Source: Platanthera guangdongensis
Taxonomy: Eukaryota > Streptophyta > Magnoliopsida > Asparagales > Orchidaceae
NCBI GenBank assembly: GCA_039583875.1
Contig: CM077165.1
Coordinates: 69,490,757 to 69,554,756, forward strand
DNA: 64,000 nt
Direction of reading: 5' to 3'
The notes below the pieces were generated by a model, which saw nothing but the letters and a program-made list of their open reading frames with translations, searched no databases and had not been told where the DNA came from. The position numbers and the translations under genes are program-made. Numbering within the stretch: position 1 is the stretch's first letter; each line of letters starts with the position of its first letter. Below are positions 23,057 to 33,482 of this stretch, one piece after another.

Positions 23057-25580
23057 CATCAACATAAACCGCAAGAACAACAAGACCAGATGCGGTTTTC
23101 CGAACAAACAAGGAGTGATCTGCTGAGCTTCTTGTAAAACCAATGGCCGCAACAATGCTACTAAACTTGTCAAACCAGGCACGAGGACTCTGCTTGAGGC
23201 CATAGATAGCCTTCTTTAGCCGACATACCCTGGTCTCCCCCTGAGCAACATACCCAGGAGGTTGCTCCATGTAAACATCTTCCTGCAGATCGCCATAGAG
23301 GAAGGCATTCTTAACATCGAGCTGCGAGATGGGCCAATCCCGGTTGACAGCCACAGAGAGAAGAACCCGAATAGTGCTGAGGCGAGCCACGAGAGAGAAA
23401 GTGTCAAAGTAATCAAGCCCATAAGTTTGGGTAAAACCCTTGGCAACCAGGCGAGCCTTATAACGATCCACACTGCCATCCGGGAGAAACTTCACCACGA
23501 AGACCCATCGACAACCAACAACATCTGTGCCGTAAGGAGGAGGAACAAGGGTCCAGGTACCCCGTTCAGTCAGAGTAGCAATCTCCTCATCCATGGCAGC
23601 TTTCCAATGAGGAATAGTAAGGGCCTCCTGATAGGAACGGGGGGTGGTAGTAGCTGAGATAGCCAGAGCGAAAGCTCTGCGAGAAGGGGTAAGACGATCA
23701 TAGGAAACAACTGCAGCAAGCGGGTGTTGGGTACATGCCCTAACCCCCTTGCGAAGAGCAATAGGGAGATCCAGGTCAACAGGGGCCTCAGAATCCAGAG
23801 TATCCGTGGTGGAGAGAGCTGGCCCGGGAGCAGAGAGAGATGGCAGCGGAGTGGAGGGAGAAAGCGGAGTAGAGGGTGGAGATGGTGGAGGTGGTGGAGA
23901 TGGTGGAGATGGTTGAGATGGCGGAACATCAGTGGGAGCAGAGGGGAGGGATGAGTTGGTAGGAAAAGTAGGAGCAGGAGGAGGAGAGGAGGAAGCGGGA
24001 GAGAAGTAAGAGACATTGTCGAAGAAGGTGACATTCGCAGAGACAAATTGCTTGCGGGTAACGGGATCAAAGCAACAATAACCTTTCTGAGTGGGAGAGT
24101 AGCCCAGAAAGACACATTTGGTGGCACGTGGTGAGAGTTTATCACGGTGGGCAGCGGGAGAGTGCACAAAGGCGGTGCACCCAAAGATGTGTAGAGGAAG
24201 AGGAAAGGGATCCTTGTCCGGATAAAGAATGGAGAAGGGGGTAGCATCGTGGAGAACTGTGGAGGGAAGGCGATTGATGATATAGCAGGAGAGGAGGACA
24301 GCATATCCCCAATAGGAGCGAGGAACATGCATTTGAGTCATCATAGTGCGAGCGACATCAAGGAGGTGACGGTTTTTGCGTTCCGCCACCCCATTTTGTT
24401 GTGAGGTGTAGACACAGCTGGTTTGACGAATGACACCATGGTGAATACAAAAGGATGAGAAGTCGTGGCTAAGATACTCCTTGGCATTGTCAGAACGAAG
24501 GAGTTTAATAGACGTATCGAACTGAGTCTTAACCATAGAATAAAAGGAGGTCCAAACAGAGAACAGCTCGGAGCGATCTTTGAGAAGATATACCCACGTA
24601 CATCGAGAGAAATCATCAATGAAGGTGACAAAGTAGGAACTACCCCGACCGATGGTGAGGTTAGGAGCGGGACCCCATATGTCGGAGTGAACGAGGTCGA
24701 ACGGACGGGAAGAGCCACGACTCTGCGTTGGGGGGAAGGATGAGCGGTGATGTTTGCCAAGTTGACAAGCATCACAGTTGAGAGGAGGATGATGAGGAGG
24801 GAGGTGCGGCAGGAACTGTCGTAGAATGCGGGGAGGAGCATGTCCAAGGCGAAGATGCCATTGGAGAAGATCTGTAGAGGAGGAGGAGAAGGCGGATAGA
24901 GCAGAAACGTTGTCGAGGAAGTAGAGGCCACCACTCTCTGTCCCGGTAGCAATCGTCCGTTGGGAGTCCGGATCCTGAAAAGTGCAAGAGGTAGGGGTGA
25001 ATATGACAGAACACCGTAGTTGCTTGCATAAAGAAGTAACCGATAGTAAATTGCACGGAAACTTGGGCACATAGAGGGTATCAGCCAAACAGAGAGATGG
25101 AGTGACGGGAACCAGGCCCGTCCCATGGACCGGGGAGGGAGATCCATCAGCAACAATAACCGGGGGCAACTGAGCATGTGTGTCAAGAAGAGAAAAACAG
25201 TGAGGATTGCCTGTCATATGATTTGTGGCGCCAGAGTCTATTAGCCATCTTCCGCGAGTAACAACATGAGCACTACCAGAAGAGGTTACTACAGAGGCGG
25301 ACAGGCCGGAGGAGGGGAAAGCCATGGAAGCAAGAGAGGAGCAAACCGCGACGATAAGAACAAGCCGCGAGAAGAGAAAAGAGCACCAAGCCGGGCGAAC
25401 AGGTCGGGCGGCTAGAAAGACCGCTACCAAGAAGCAGAGCAAAGCAGAGGGAAAGAAGTCGCACGGCCTGAAAAAGTCGGGCGAACAGAGGAGAACAAGT
25501 CGCACGGAAAAAGAGGAAGCCGGGCGACTAGCAAGCAGGAGCGGGTGACCGCGACCAAGATGCGGGTGAGAAAGGAACAA
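23057..25580 (-). pseudogene. pol: M pol, 5' part: protease, integrase, RT up to the catalytic motif
   Basis: A long open minus-strand frame of 843 codons. Protease WLIDSGATNHMTG is at residues 112-124. HHCC is HLRLGHAP ... CDACQLGKHH. The integrase core is HSDIWGPAP, SDNAKEYLSH, QQNGVAERKNR. A Pro/Ser-rich linker follows, then RT with WVFVVKFLPDGSVDRYKARL, DVKNAFLYGDL, YGLKQSPRAW and YVDD. The frame is intact until S2 interrupts it directly after YVDD. The apparent N-terminus before residue 86 (Arg/Leu/Phe-rich) is probably not coding; MAFPSSGLSASVV at about 25325 is a more plausible start. Gag is absent. Confidence 0.9.
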
Positions 25581-26038
25581 CCCGCACGGTCAGGCAGATC
25601 ACAGCAGCTGCTAGAAAGCGGTCAAAGGCACAGCAGGGAAGAGGTCGCGCGGACTGAAAAGGCCGAGCGAACAGAAGAGAGGAGAAGAGCCGGCGACCGC
25701 GACCAAGATGCGGGTGAGAAAGGAACAACCCGCACGGTCAGGCAGATCACAGCAGCAAACCGCGAGTAGAGAGACAACACACGCGGACAGAAACAGACCG
25801 CAACGACTAGGAAGTCGGAGCGGCAAGAAAGAACAAGGAGCGCGGCGACAAGGAAACAGGTCGCTGCGACAAAGAGCAGTAGGAGAAGAGAACCAAGAAG
25901 AAGCAAGCCGCGCGAACAGGGCAGCGGACAGAAACAAGCCGGGCGGATAAAAAGAAGTCAAGTCGCAAAACAAGTCGCAGAACGCGGAAAACAAGCCACG
26001 AACAACAGAGAGCGCACAGAATCAGGAGGAAATGACCG
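25581..26038 (-). repeat. M leader: purine-rich, repetitive, no gag
   Basis: This leader, which extends to about 25330, is rich in AAC-AAG-YCG-CRC-like words (AAGCCGCGCGAAC, AAGTCGCACGG, AGGTCGCGCGG). A stretch of about 60 bp (25546-25607) recurs at 25694-25755, a period of 148 bp. Open frames here are composition artefacts. A normal copia element would have about 1 kb of gag in this position. Confidence 0.7.
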
Positions 26039-26053
26039 TGTCCTCTGATACCA
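26039..26053 (-). promoter_or_regulatory. M primer-binding site
   Basis: The minus strand reads TGGTATCAGAGGACA directly after the LTR end TCTAACA. It is a tRNA-Met-type primer site with a diverged 3' half. Confidence 0.85.
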
Positions 26054-26436
26054 TGTTAGAAAGTAGAGAAAAGAAGCGAAAAGTAGAGAACAAGCCGAAT
26101 AAACTTTTGAATAATTGAAATTTTATTATCCAAAAAAGGTATCTATTACAAAGGTATGCCCTCCCTTATATAGAATGGAGGAGAGATGAGAGAATACAAA
26201 TAAGAGATGTGGGACTAAAATTTACAGGACTAGGCGGACTATACAAAACAAACCGCACAGGCCGCGCGGTTTGACAGCAGGGCTAACCGCACGGCTACCA
26301 CCAGAGAGGAAGAGAGACCGCCAGGGTAGACCGCCAGACCGTCCGGTCTCCAAGCCGGCTGAGACAAACCGCCAGACCGCGCTGTCTTCAACCCGCCAAG
26401 ACAAACCGCCAGACCGCCCGGTCACCAACTTCAACA
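26054..26436 (-). repeat. M 5' LTR (383 bp)
   Basis: Pairs with 8678-9056. U3 (about 26262-26425 on the plus strand) carries GACCGTCCGGTC, GACCGCCCGGTC and GCCGCGCGG-type palindromes. TATATAAGG on the minus strand (plus 26164-26172) lies downstream of them in transcription order. Confidence 0.95.
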
Positions 26437-26620
26437 TCGGCTCTACCAGATCAACTGCTACAAGCTCCACCACTCTCGGCTCTGCCGCCCTAACCGGTTC
26501 TTGCTCATTCGTAGGAGGTGCGTGACGCATTTGCCCTATAGGTTGGGCATTAATCATTGCAAATACCGCCTCAGCCACCATCCTGATGGTTTTCGCTGAA
26601 GGAGGTGTTGTAGGCACGTC
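26437..26620 (-). pseudogene. G1 gag, N-terminal end
   Basis: The minus-strand translation MPTTPPSAKTIRMVAEAVF ... NAQPIGQ parallels the start of G2 gag (PPSAEAIWVVAETML ... LQAQPTGQ). It is cut by M at 26436; the remainder is at 7828-8677. Confidence 0.8.
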
Positions 26621-26906
26621 CCTTGGTGCACTACTTTTCGCTGATTGCGGACGCTCTAACTGACCATCACCGCTCCTAGCTGCCTATAGTAGCAAAGACA
26701 CACGATTAGCCGACAAAAAATTGCTAAAAGCAATCATTGGAACACTCAGATTCCGCAAAACAAGTGTATTTTTCATTCCTAAGTGGACATTTATGGGTTC
26801 TTTTTGATGTTATAACGATGACGCACACATGTGCTCACCACCTCTTAAAATAATTCTCCCACGAATTCATTTAAGCCTGACCGTAACCAGAAGTCTGATA
26901 CCAAAT
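26621..26906 (-). other. G1 leader with decayed primer site
   Basis: Non-coding sequence between the gag start and the LTR. The minus strand shows TTTGGTATCAGACTTCTGG at 26887-26905 next to the LTR, a mutated tRNA-Met-type primer site. Confidence 0.65.
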
Positions 26907-27197
26907 TATAACACCCCCATCTGTCACATGATATATAACAGAAGGTCCAGCTGGAACCCGATGCCATATACCACAGACAATCGGAAGGGTTACATAAGAA
27001 TATTCAAACTATCCAATTAAGACTACTCGTCCTACACAGAGAATTCTAGCGGAAGCTTTTAAAAGTTGAAAGAACCAAAAAAGTTAAATCTAATAATCAT
27101 GAATGTCCACCACCACACTACTGAAAAGAAACCCAAATACACTGAAAGGGTAAATGGCCTTATGGCCTTACAAATGTTCACTTAACAAAATAGTGTC
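26907..27197 (-). repeat. G1 5' LTR, first piece
   Basis: TATAACACCCCCATCTGTCACATGATATATAAC matches the G2 LTR end (TGTAACACCCCCACCC...) with TG changed to TA. It continues to 27197 (GGCCTTATGGCCTTAC in both). Element B is inserted here with TSD GTGTC; the LTR resumes at 44284. Confidence 0.85.
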
Positions 27198-28695
27198 TGT
27201 TGGAACACCCTATTACTGATTTGGGCAAGGATCACTATGTCCTTTAGGAAATTTGTTTTGACCTCCTTATATAGATCTAAAGGTCAATTAGTTTGAGTCT
27301 AAGGGTTAGTATTTAGGTTTGAAAGCTGCCCTCAAGACCAGATATTTCAGTTCAGGAGACTAAGTCATTTCGTCGAGCTCAGGACGACAAATCGTCGAAC
27401 TCCATTCGACGATCTCTGAGCTTACTTTGACGAATCGTCGAACTGCATTCGACGATCTCTGAGGTCACTTCGATAAAGTCGTCGAACTCCATTCGACGAT
27501 CTTCGAGCTCAGATCTACGTTCCTGTCTCTAGTTTGTTTCCCTATCTCTGAGCTCAGTTCGACGATAGTTGAGCTCAGATCGACGATTTCTGCTTCAGTC
27601 TAAGTCCAGTCGCTGAGCTCAGTTCAATGATAGTGGAGCTCAGGTCGACGTTTTTCTGGAGAGATCGACGTTTTTCAAGATTCAAATTCAGACAGTTATG
27701 GAATTATTCCCAGCATTTATTTCAAAGATCTTGTAGCCATTTCAATTAATCTGGAGAAAGTTTCAAGGGAATTTTAAAGGAATGTTTTATTGGACTTTCC
27801 TCCAGAAGACAAAATGCAGTTAAGGAAGTCATTTATGACAGGCTAACGACTATCTTGGACAGAGATCTATTATATTCAGATCTAAGGAATAAAAAGAATT
27901 TTGATTATTCTGCTAGTTAATAAGAACAAGAAAGAGAAAGAGTTGCAGATATTCACAGAATTCATACAGGAACACACATCACTGAAGGAGATCAATATTC
28001 TGAAATTTCTAGATCCCTTTTGATTCCAGTGTTCAAAGGCCATTATCATTCAAGACTCCAGACACCACACATTTCAGTTGCTGTTGGAATCATTTTTTGC
28101 TGGAGATCAAATTTTCTGAAGGCCTATCACCCTATTGCAAAGCTTCACTTCCTGAACAACTCAAGATCTCAGGGGGAGCTTTGACAACATCCACTATCTT
28201 CTCTCTGATTGTTGACAGAGAAGATCATCTCATCTCTCTCTCTCTCTGCTGTAAAGGGTTTATCAAACTCCCTTCAAAAGTTTGTGTTGGTTTATGAGAC
28301 CTTATCAAAACTCAGTGGTGGAAAGACACCTGATCAAAAAATCTGGTTTGGTTTTTGAGTACCTTATCAAAAGCTCATTGGTTCCCAGGACGCCTGATCA
28401 ACTCATCCTGCAGTGGATTCCTACCTAGGGTGGTATAAGAGTGGATGTACCCAGATTGGTTGGGGAACCACTATAGCTCATTGTGTCATCTGGTTGCTTA
28501 TTTTCTTTTATTTTCTGGCTGTGGTTTGTGATTTTTCTGTGAGTGCTTTGTAATTAGATAGTTGCCGTGTTTGTTGTATTTCATTTGCTTCCCTGTTCAC
28601 TTAGGAATACAACAAGAGTTATAAAAAGTTTTTAGCAAGCACCATACTCTATTCACCCCCCCTCTAGAGTATATGAGATCTAACCTGCACTTTCA
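27198..28695 (+). repeat. B 5' LTR (1498 bp)
   Basis: Ends CTGCACTTTCA before the primer site. It contains TTATATAG (27267-27274), then CpG-rich inverted repeats (27371-27675), then a short TC run (28233-28247) and a C-run near the end. Confidence 0.95.
27371..27675 (+). repeat. TCGTCGAAC/TTCGACGA inverted-repeat array in B LTR
   Basis: Repeated hairpins such as ATCGTCGAA-ctcca-TTCGACGAT (27391-27413, 9-bp perfect stem) alternate with GAGCTCAG words. The array recurs in the 3' LTR at about 42920-43220, where several CpGs have decayed. Confidence 0.92.
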
Positions 28696-28697
28696 AT

Positions 28698-28713
28698 TGG
28701 TATCAGAGGCAGG
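28698..28713 (+). promoter_or_regulatory. B primer-binding site
   Basis: TGGTATCAGAGGCAGG, two bases after the LTR end. It is a tRNA-Met-type site with one difference from that of S2. Confidence 0.88.
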
Positions 28714-28827
28714 TTGGTTAAAATACAAAAACTTAGTGGTTGCACAGGCTAACACCTGAACCCAAAGATCCCTCTAGTTAGTTCTGCTTGTTTTAAGTTT
28801 GTTATTAGAATTATTTCTTCACAGAAC

Positions 28828-29863
28828 ATGGCCCAAAACAAAGATTATGCTAGCACCAGACCTCCAGTGTGCAATCTATCTAAGTTAGCACTTTGGAAGG
28901 CAAGGATTAGATTGTACATGAACTCTATTGATGAAGATATTTTTAATTCTGTTTTGACAGTGTGTCCAAGACCTCCAGAAAATACAAGTACAAGTGTTGT
29001 TCCCCCTCCTTCAGGAACAGATGCAGAAATCAAGAAATGGAAAGTGGCAGATGCTAAGGCAATGAATATTTTAGCCCAGAATATGTCTGATGAAATATTC
29101 CAAAAAGTAGCTGACTGCAACTCAGCAAAGGACATCTGGGACAAGTTATCTGAGATAGTCTCAGGATCTGCTGATGAGAGAAGGTAGAAGATCTCACCTC
29201 ATAACCCAATATGAGAATTTCAAGAAAGGAGAAGCTGAGTCAGTAGCAGACATGTATAATAGACTCAGTCTCATAGTCAATGAGCTGAAAACATTGGACA
29301 AAGAGATCTCATTGACTGAGCTCAATGATAAAATCCTAATGTGCTTCCCAAGCACTTGGGACTTAAGGATCTGGCCAATCAAGGATGCCAGAAGCCTAAA
29401 TGAGATCACATCTGAAGCTCTCTTGGGCAAGCTCAAGTCTTATGAGCTGCTCATCAAGAATAGAGAAGAAGAGCAGAAGGCTGCCTCACCAGTTAAAAGA
29501 AAGGAAAAATCAATAGCTTTCAAAGCCATTGAAGATCAGCCTGAAGATAAGGTCACATGCAATGAAGAGCTGCTAAGCTTACTGGCCAGAAGATTCTATA
29601 AAATGGCCAAGAAGGATTTCTGGAAAAGATCATACAGAGGGCATGACAAGCCAAGGTATGACAAATCAAATAACAAAGAGATTATTTGTTTTGGATGCAG
29701 GAAACCAGGCCACATTGTACCTGACTGTCCAGAAAATAAAAACAAGGACAAGAAGGACAGGAAAGAAAGGAGAAAAGAAAAGGACTTCAAGAAGAACAAC
29801 AATGACAAACCCTCCTCCAGCAAGAACAAAAATACAAGGAAGGGGTTTGTTGCTGAAACTTGA
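28828..29863 (+). pseudogene. gag: B gag, frameshifted
   Basis: Starts MAQNKDYASTRPPVCNLSK. The first 119 codons end in a frame break near 29180, and the rest is open from about 29174 to 29863. Copia gag features: LALWKARIRLYM, AKDIWDKLSEI, LITQYENFKKGE, LTELNDKILMCFP. A single zinc knuckle, CFGCRKPGHIVPDC, is near 29690. A Lys-rich tail follows. It is shorter than S2 gag, with no second knuckle or coiled-coil block. Confidence 0.87.
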
Positions 29864-32800
29864 AGTGAGACAGAAGAATAATCTGAAGCTTCATCCATCT
29901 CTGCAATGGTATTTGGATAGTGGGTGCTCAAAGCACATGACAGGAAATAAGGAGAACTTCACTTTCTTCAAAGCCAAGCTTGGACCCAAAGTAATATTTG
30001 GCGATTCAAACTTTGGACTAACAAAAGGATATGGTGCAGTCCAGATTGGCACAATCACATTCAAGAAAGTAGCCTATGTGGAAGGACTGAAGCACAACTT
30101 AATCAGTATCAGTCAATTGTGTGATGAAGGCTATCAAGTGACTTTCAATAAATCCTCATGCAAAATCAAATCAGAGGACAACACAACTGTGTTGACAGGT
30201 AGAAGGAAAGGTAACATTTATCTTGTAGATTTTCTTTCAACCAAGGTAGATATATGCTTGTTTAATTCTATTTGTAGACCTAATGAATTATTGCATAAGA
30301 GACTAGGGTATATAAACCTTAGAACCATTGCTAGGCTATCCAAGGACAACCTTATTAGAGGACTACCTTCTGGCCCCTACAAGAAGGAAGGACTTTGCAG
30401 GGCTTGTAAATTAGGCAAGCAAACCAAAAATAGTTTCAAGTCACTTAATAAGAGTGATTCACCTAGGATTTTGTATCTGTTACACATGGATCTCTTTGGA
30501 CCCATTACAGTACAAAGCTTAGGAGGGAAATCTTATACTTTAGTGGTTGTAGATGACTTCTCTAGATTCACATGTGTGTTCTTTCTGAGGAAGAAGTTTG
30601 ATAACTTTAAGTGTTTGACAGAGTTTCTAAAATGCATACAGAGTGAGTTCAATACTCACATTGCCCTAAATAGAAGTGATCATGGGACAAAGTTTGATTC
30701 TCTTCTTATGCAAGAGTTCTGTCAGAGTGAAGGGATCAGACACACTTTCTCAGCTCCTAGAAATCCTCAACAAAATGGGGTCGCTGAAAGGAAAAATAGA
30801 ACCCTTATTGAATCTGCTACTACATTATTGTCAGATTCTCACCTTCCTCTATTCTTTTGGGTAGAGGCAGTGAACACCTCCAACTATGTGTTGAATAGAA
30901 GTTTAATACATAAACTGAAGGGCAAGACTCCCTATGAATTACTCAAAGGGAAGAAGCCTAAAGTAGATTATTTCAAAATCTTTGGTTGTATTTGTTACAT
31001 TCATAATAATGACAAGAAATATTTAGCAAAATTTCAAGCTAAAGCTGATGAAGGAGTGTTTCTGGGATACTCCATGATCAGTAAAGCTTATAGGGTATAT
31101 AATAAATCTACTCTCAAAATTGAAGAATCTATTCATATATCTTTTGAGGAATCTAACATGTCTTTCAAGGAGAAGAATACTTCTACCATAGAACCTTTGC
31201 AGGTACACTCTCTTGCTGAAGACTTGGACAGATTACAAATTATTCAAAAAGATGAAAGCAGTGAAGATGAAGAAGACATTCAACATCTTGAAGAGAATCT
31301 TCTTAAAGAGCCAGTTGTTGTACCACATGAGGAAACAATAATACAGGTTGGTGAACAATCAACATCTCCTGTTGATTTAGTAACATCAAGAGACCATCAA
31401 ATCTCCCAAGTGATTGGAGACATCTCAGCTGGAGTGCAAACTAGAAATTAGGTCAACCTAAACCTGATGCACACTTGCTTTATTTCTCAAATTGAACCTC
31501 AATCCATTCAAGATGCAGAGCAAGATCCACACTGGATCATTGCAATGCAAGAGGAGTTACATCAATTTGAAAGGTACAAAGTTTGGTAACTAGTGCCAAG
31601 GCCAAAGGATCACTCCATTGTTGGAAAAAATGGGTGTTCAGAAATAAATTGGATGATCAAGGAGTCATTGTAAGCAACAAGTCAAGGCTAGTTGCTCAAG
31701 GGTACTCTCAAGAAGAAGGGATAGATTATGACCAGACCTTTGCACCAGTTGCAAGGTTAGAGGCCATAAGAATCTTCTTAGCATATGCAGCACACAAAGG
31801 ATTCAAAGTATACCAGGTGGATGTAAAGAGTGCCTTTCTCAATGGAGATATCAAAGAAGAAGTCTATGTCAGACAACCCCCAGGTTTTATCTCTTCAACT
31901 CATCCTGATTATGTTTTCAAATTGCATAAAGCATTATATGGTCTAAAGCAAGCTCCTAGAGCATGGTAGGAGACCTTAGCATGCTTTCTTCTGAAAAATG
32001 ATTTTATAAGGGGTAGAGTAGACCAAACTCTTTTTATTAGAACCCATAAGTCCCATACCCTACTAGTACAAATCTATGTAGATGATATTATATTTGGTTC
32101 TATTGATTCAAATTTATGTAGAAGGTTTTCCAACCTAATGCATTCTAAATTTGAAATGATTATCATGGGTGAGCTATCCTTCTTTCTAGGATTGCAAATC
32201 AAACAACATGCTGAAGACATATTTATTTCTCAAACCAAGTATGCAAAAGATTTGGTATGTCTGAAGCATCATGTATGAAAACACCTATGCCTACTAATGT
32301 TGTATTAGATGCTGATGAACATGAGAAACCTGTTGATCAGACAACATATAGAGCAATGATTGGCTCTTTATTGTACCATACAGCTAGTAGACCTAACATA
32401 ATGTTTGCTACATGCATATGTGCTAGATTCCAAATGAGCCCTAGAGAGTCACACTTAACCTTGGTAAAAAGGATTCTTAGGTATGTAAAAAGTTGTCCAA
32501 ATCTAGGTCTCTGGTATCCAAAAGATTCAGCATTTGACTTAACTAGATTTTCAAATGCTGATTATGCTGGATGCAGAATAGATAGGAAAAGCACCAGTGG
32601 AACTTGTCAGTTTCTTGGTGACAGACTTGTCTCCTGGTTTTGCAAGAAACAAACATCTGTGTCAACTTCAACTGCTGAAGCTGAATATATGGCTGCAGAT
32701 AGTTGTTGTTCACAAATCTTGTGGATTCAAAATCAGCTCCTAGACTATGGCTACAACTTAGAGAAGTCAAAAATATTTTGTGATAATACCAGTGCTATTT

Positions 32801-33015
32801 CTATAACACAAAATCCAGTCCTCCATAGTAGGATAAAACATATAGAAATTAGGCATCACTTTCTAAGAGATAATGTTGAGAAAAACAAAATTGAACTTCA
32901 ATATATCCCAACTGATTTGCAAAGGGGAGATATTTTCACCAAACCCTTGGATGAAAAGAAACATACATTCTTCCTGAATCAGTTACGAATGTTAGATGGA
33001 GGAAGTCTAAAATAA
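29864..33015 (+). pseudogene. pol: B pol, several stops and frameshifts
   Basis: Protease WYLDSGCSKHMTG is near 29910. In the HHCC region the second His is Tyr (HKRLGYIN). Integrase: HMDLFGP, SDHGTKF, QQNGVAERKNRT. The frame breaks at 31451 and near 31590. RT (31583-31969) has [10 protein letters not shown] and ends at a TAG just after [16 protein letters not shown] (about 32080) lies beyond it. RNase H at 32257-33015 has STSGTCQF and STAEAEYMA. The pol order is the same as in S2. It cannot be translated as one product. Confidence 0.9.
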
Positions 33016-33482
33016 GATCCAAGATTTTAAAAATCTAAAAATGACCAAGACTAGGCAAATCAAGATGTTTTTTTCTCTCTAGTATATAAGGTGTTTCTGA
33101 TCTCTGAACTGCGCTCGACGATTTTCCCCAAGATCGTCGAACGGAGATCGACGGTTTCATAAATCGTCGACCAGAGTTCAGCGCTTCTCAGATAGTTCTA
33201 AACTATCTTTATTCAGGTGAGCGATCATCGAACAGAGCTCGACGCTCTCCAATATCGTCGAACGGAGATCGACAATGTTGATGACCTTTCAGTTTCCTTT
33301 AGAAGCCCAGATCGTCGAACAGAGTTCAACGATCTTTCCTTTTTAGCGTCGAACCCTAATATAAAACTCATTTTCGGCCGTCGGTCTGCCTTTACGCTTC
33401 CATACTCTCTGCAAAATTTCTCTTTCCCTCCAAACTTTTCTGCACTTGCTCTGGTGTTTGTTCATTTTCTTTGCAGGAATCA
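33016..33482 (+). promoter_or_regulatory. B pol-ORF3 spacer: TATA-like box plus family-specific inverted repeats
   Basis: AGTATATAAGG (33081-33091) is followed by ATCGTCGAAC/GTTCGACGAT-type repeats from about 33110 to 33345. One example is GATCGTCGAAC-aga-GTTCAACGATC (33310-33334, one mismatch). The ORF3 ATG follows at 33483. In the B LTR the TATA-like box also precedes the repeats, so the order is conserved within the family. The inference is an internal promoter or leader for ORF3. Confidence 0.55.

Larger units (their letters stand above)
8678..26436 (-). mobile_element. M: Ty1/copia element lacking gag, inserted in G1 gag and split by S2
   Basis: M has short LTRs (8678-9056 and 26054-26436, both TGTTAGAAAG...TTCAACA), a primer site, a purine tract and copia pol on the minus strand. 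The flanking bases TCGGT (8673-8677) and TCGGC (26437-26441) fit a 5-bp TSD with one change. G1 gag homology continues on both sides. S2 is inserted at 10011-23051 with TSD AATGT. Only about 730 bp lie between the primer site and the protease region, and no gag can be found there. Confidence 0.93.

Noticed and set aside
23570..25186. Long alternative minus-strand frames and plus-strand frames over M pol
   Set aside because: They overlap the well-supported pol frame and show no family motifs; the proline-rich linker leaves other frames open.
25324..25950. Charged plus-strand ORFs and hydrophobic minus-strand ORFs in the M leader (possible signal peptide)
   Set aside because: These are composition effects of the purine-rich, CpG-word-rich leader. 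They recur because of the 148-bp duplication and precede no plausible protein start.
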